Part shown: positions 61,945 through 64,000 of the stretch, piece after piece
How positions within the stretch are numbered: position 1 is the first letter of the stretch
Layout of the letters: every line of letters begins with the position of its first letter
Assembly (NCBI GenBank): GCA_963716925.1
Contig: CAVQUX010000033.1
Coordinates: 744,001 to 808,000 of the forward strand
Reading direction: 5' to 3'
Source: DAISKN01 sp963716925
Lineage (GTDB): Bacteria; Acidobacteriota; Vicinamibacteria; Marinacidobacterales; SMYC01
Length of the DNA stretch: 64,000 bases
The notes under the pieces: generated by a model
Seen by the model: only the letters and a program-made list of their open reading frames with translations
Database searches by the model: none
Told to the model about the DNA's origin: nothing
Program-made: the position numbers and the translations under genes

Positions 61945-63195
61945 CTACAGGATCTTCTCGTCCCAACCCTCGAGCCGCCGCTTGACGTCCGCCATGAACT
62001 GGTCGGCGAAAGCGCCGTCGACCAGACGGTGATCGAAGGACAAGGCCAAGTAGACCATCGATCGAACCGCGATGGCGTCGTTCACGACTACCGGCCGCTT
62101 GTGAATGCCCCCTACTCCCAGAATTGCCACCTGAGGCTGGTTGATGATGGGAGTTCCGAAGAGTGAGCCGTAGGGCCCGGGATTGGTCAGGGTAAAGGTC
62201 CCGCCCTGAACCTCTTCGGGCTTGAGCTTTTTGCCTCTGGCGCGCTCGGCTAGGTCGCTCACCGCGCGGGCGAGCCCGAGGAAGCTCTTCTCATCGGCAT
62301 GATGAACCACGGGAACGATGAGGCCACCATCAAGGGCCACGGCCACTCCGATGTTGTAGTCCTTTCGATAGAGGATCTTGTCGTCCTCGATCGAAGCGTT
62401 CAACGCGGGAAAGGACTTGAGAGCTGAAGTTACCACCCGAATGAAAAACGGCGTATAGGTGAGCTTAACGCCCTCGTCTTTCTCGAACGTCCGCTTCATG
62501 GACTCTCGCGCCTGCACGATGCGGCTCACGTCGGCCTCGAACACCGTCGTCACATGGGCCGAGGTCTTCCGGGACAGGACCATGTGCTCGGCGATGGATT
62601 TCCGCATGCCGCTCATGGGTGCGATCTCGACCCGGCCCTGAGAAGCGGCCGCGGGCACGGGTGCCGGCGGCGGGGCCGGAGCGTCGGAAGGCGCCGACGG
62701 CGCCTGGGCTCGCGATTCGAGGTGCTTCAGGACATCCTGCTTGGTGACGCGTCCTCCTTCTCCGCTGCCCGCAAGCTTCAGGAGATCGATCTCGTGCTCC
62801 TTCGCCATCTTACGGACCAGAGGCGAGCTCCGGTGGCCTCGTTCGGACGCTGCTGCCGGAGTCGGGGTTGGGGTTGGGGTTGGGGTCGGGGTCGGTAAGG
62901 GTGGCGCGGGACGGCGTGCCGGCGGGGACGGCGGCGGCGCCTCGACACGAGCTTCGGCAACTTTCTCCCCGATGACCCCGACGACGGTATTGATGGGGAC
63001 CGTTTGGCCTTCACGCACTCGAATCTCGCTCAATATGCCTGATACGGGTGAGGGGATCTCGGTGTCCACCTTGTCGGTCGAGATCTCGAAGAGCGGCTCG
63101 TCCCTTTCGACCCGATCGCCGACCTTCTTGTGCCATTTGGTCACGGTCCCTTCGGCGATGCTTTCGCCCATCTGCGGCATGATGACGTCGGTCAT
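61945..63195 (-). CDS. 2-oxoacid dehydrogenase E2 (dihydrolipoyl acyltransferase)
   Basis: 416 residues: one lipoyl domain (EISTDKVDTEIPSPVSG, lipoyl-Lys), a Pro-Thr linker, an E3-binding domain (SSPLVRKMAKEHEIDLLKLA) and the acyltransferase core with active-site His/Asp in SFDHRLVDGAFADQFM. With the E1-beta gene upstream it may be pyruvate or branched-chain 2-oxoacid dehydrogenase; the sequence alone does not settle which. Confidence 0.9.
   Translation of the reverse strand: MTDVIMPQMGESIAEGTVTKWHKKVGDRVERDEPLFEISTDKVDTEIPSPVSGILSEIRVREGQTVPINTVVGVIGEKVAEARVEAPPPSPPARRPAPPLPTPTPTPTPTPTPAAASERGHRSSPLVRKMAKEHEIDLLKLAGSGEGGRVTKQDVLKHLESRAQAPSAPSDAPAPPPAPVPAAASQGRVEIAPMSGMRKSIAEHMVLSRKTSAHVTTVFEADVSRIVQARESMKRTFEKDEGVKLTYTPFFIRVVTSALKSFPALNASIEDDKILYRKDYNIGVAVALDGGLIVPVVHHADEKSFLGLARAVSDLAERARGKKLKPEEVQGGTFTLTNPGPYGSLFGTPIINQPQVAILGVGGIHKRPVVVNDAIAVRSMVYLALSFDHRLVDGAFADQFMADVKRRLEGWDEKIL
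62862..62895. repeat. hexanucleotide tandem repeat in the E2 linker
   Basis: About five and a half units of T(T/C)GGGG encode alternating Pro-Thr in the flexible linker of E2. Such in-frame repeats can change unit number by slippage without breaking the gene. Confidence 0.8.
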
Positions 63196-63223
63196 GTAGC
63201 GCTCATCTCCTTACGAAATTCGC

Positions 63224-64000
63224 TCAGTAGGCCGTCAGTCGACGCGCCGCACGCACGACGTCCTCGGCTCGGGGAATGAAGGCATCCTCCAGGGCCGCCG
63301 CGTAGGGAACCGGCGTATCCGGCGCCGTCACCCTCACGATGGGTCCGTCGAGGTCGTCGAACGCTTCCTCGGCGAGGATGGCCGCGATCTCTCCCGCCAT
63401 ACCCCCGGTACGCGTGTCCTCGTGCAGGATCATCACCTTGTTGACGCGGCGAACCGATTCCAGGATGCATTCCTTGTCCAATGGGACGAGGCTTCTCAAA
63501 TCGATGACTTCGAGCTCGATCCCGTCTTTCGCCAGAATCTCCGCAGCCTCGAGGGCGACGTACAGCATCGCCGAATAGGTGACGACAACCACGTCTTTCC
63601 CGCGTCGCCGCACGATCGCCCTCCCGATCGGAACGACGTCCTCATGAGACTCGAGCTCGGCCGAAGACGCCTTCACGTGGCGATAGAGCTTCTTGTGCTC
63701 CAGGTAGAGAACCGGATCCTCGTCCCGGATAGCGGCCTTCAACAGACCTCGGGCGTCCGCCACGGTCGCCGGAGCCACCACCTTTATCCCCGGAGTGTGC
63801 ACGAAGTGCATCTCGGGATTCTGCGAGTGGAACGGGCCCGCGCGAACGCCGCCCCCCGCCGGGCCGCGCATCACGATAGGCACTCCCGCTCCCCATCGAT
63901 AGCGGCTCTTCGCGGCGAAGTTGGTGATCATATTGAACGCGTTCGCGATGAAATCGATGAACTGGAACTCCACGATGGGACGAAGTCCGTTGAAAGCGGC
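63224..64000 (-). CDS. 2-oxoacid dehydrogenase E1 component, beta subunit (partial)
   Basis: At least 258 residues, open through the right edge (AAFNGLRPIVEFQFIDFIAN at the border). Transketolase-type beta subunit: HSQNPEMHFVHTPGIKVVAP, PVLYLEHKKLYR and LEVIDLRSLVPLDKE. It is followed 28 bp later by E2 and then lipA. An E1-alpha gene is expected just beyond the edge. Confidence 0.92.
   Translation of the reverse strand, partial: AAFNGLRPIVEFQFIDFIANAFNMITNFAAKSRYRWGAGVPIVMRGPAGGGVRAGPFHSQNPEMHFVHTPGIKVVAPATVADARGLLKAAIRDEDPVLYLEHKKLYRHVKASSAELESHEDVVPIGRAIVRRRGKDVVVVTYSAMLYVALEAAEILAKDGIELEVIDLRSLVPLDKECILESVRRVNKVMILHEDTRTGGMAGEIAAILAEEAFDDLDGPIVRVTAPDTPVPYAAALEDAFIPRAEDVVRAARRLTAY

Noticed and set aside
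62862..62895. Hexamer repeat as a phase-variation switch
   Set aside because: The unit is six bases, so copy changes stay in frame and only alter linker length.
1..64000. CRISPR arrays, rRNA genes, complete insertion sequences, riboswitches
   Set aside because: No regularly spaced repeats, rRNA segments, paired IS ends or recognisable riboswitch cores were seen.

Overview
The window is high-GC, gene-dense chromosomal DNA from a Gram-negative bacterium (lpxB, outer-membrane barrel proteins, Tat and lipoprotein signals). Several features point to Acidobacteriota: two PadR plus MacB/FtsX-type permease pairs of the acidobacterial ADOP kind, a GWxTD-domain protein, and many secreted hydrolases. 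This placement is inferred from gene content; there is no rRNA in the window.

Layout. 0-9.2 kb: a badly frameshifted M4 metallopeptidase, then two padR-ADOP cassettes. The second lies between a decayed tRNA 3' end (about 5.35 kb) and an intact tRNA-Thr (9.06 kb) that abuts a ruined tyrosine integrase, which looks like an eroded tRNA-integrated element. 9.2-18.2 kb: a secreted amidohydrolase, a three-gene secreted set (unknown protein, matrixin-like protease, beta-barrel), lpxB, rsgA, a His-rich lipoprotein, a GNAT enzyme and hflX. 18.3-28 kb: a transglutaminase/TPR lipoprotein, a GWxTD protein, an S41-like protein and an EnvC-like protein that both lack expected active-site residues, then ruvX-mltG-membrane glycosyltransferase and an ankyrin/TonB-C protein. 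28-31.8 kb: fdhE, a PhoD-like phosphatase and an exported amidase. 31.9-33.5 kb: a lower-GC patch with an ice-binding PEP-CTERM protein behind a sigma-54-like promoter, and a TPR gene remnant. 33.7-40.5 kb: a DUF4279-like protein, a DsrE-family protein with an in-frame UGA in a U-x-x-C motif, an exported aminopeptidase P, and a three-subunit formate dehydrogenase whose catalytic subunit also has an in-frame UGA (selenocysteine). 40.5-47.4 kb: an MlaD-like lipoprotein, a 38-residue membrane protein, a very large GGDEF-AAA-HEAT protein and a PafA-like phosphatase. 47.5-55.3 kb: a benzoyl-CoA (box) catabolic cluster with its regulator boxR. 55.3-64 kb: an S9-family protein, a phosphoserine phosphatase/phosphoglycerate dehydrogenase fusion, a REP-associated transposase, a methyltransferase, lipA, and the E2 and E1-beta genes of a 2-oxoacid dehydrogenase.

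How it fits together. The strongest functional stories are: (1) a selenium-using cell, with two UGA-containing genes whose downstream hairpins share the same geometry (a GU-containing three-base loop beginning 20 nt after UGA); (2) aerobic benzoyl-CoA degradation by epoxidation and ring cleavage (BoxB, BoxC) plus beta-oxidation enzymes, under BoxR; (3) periplasmic formate oxidation by a Tat-exported selenoprotein with a membrane cytochrome. Single-base indels break several otherwise well-preserved genes (M4 peptidase, second ADOP, EnvC-like, GGDEF-AAA, probably the 5' end of hflX). From one sequence I cannot separate decay from sequencing error.
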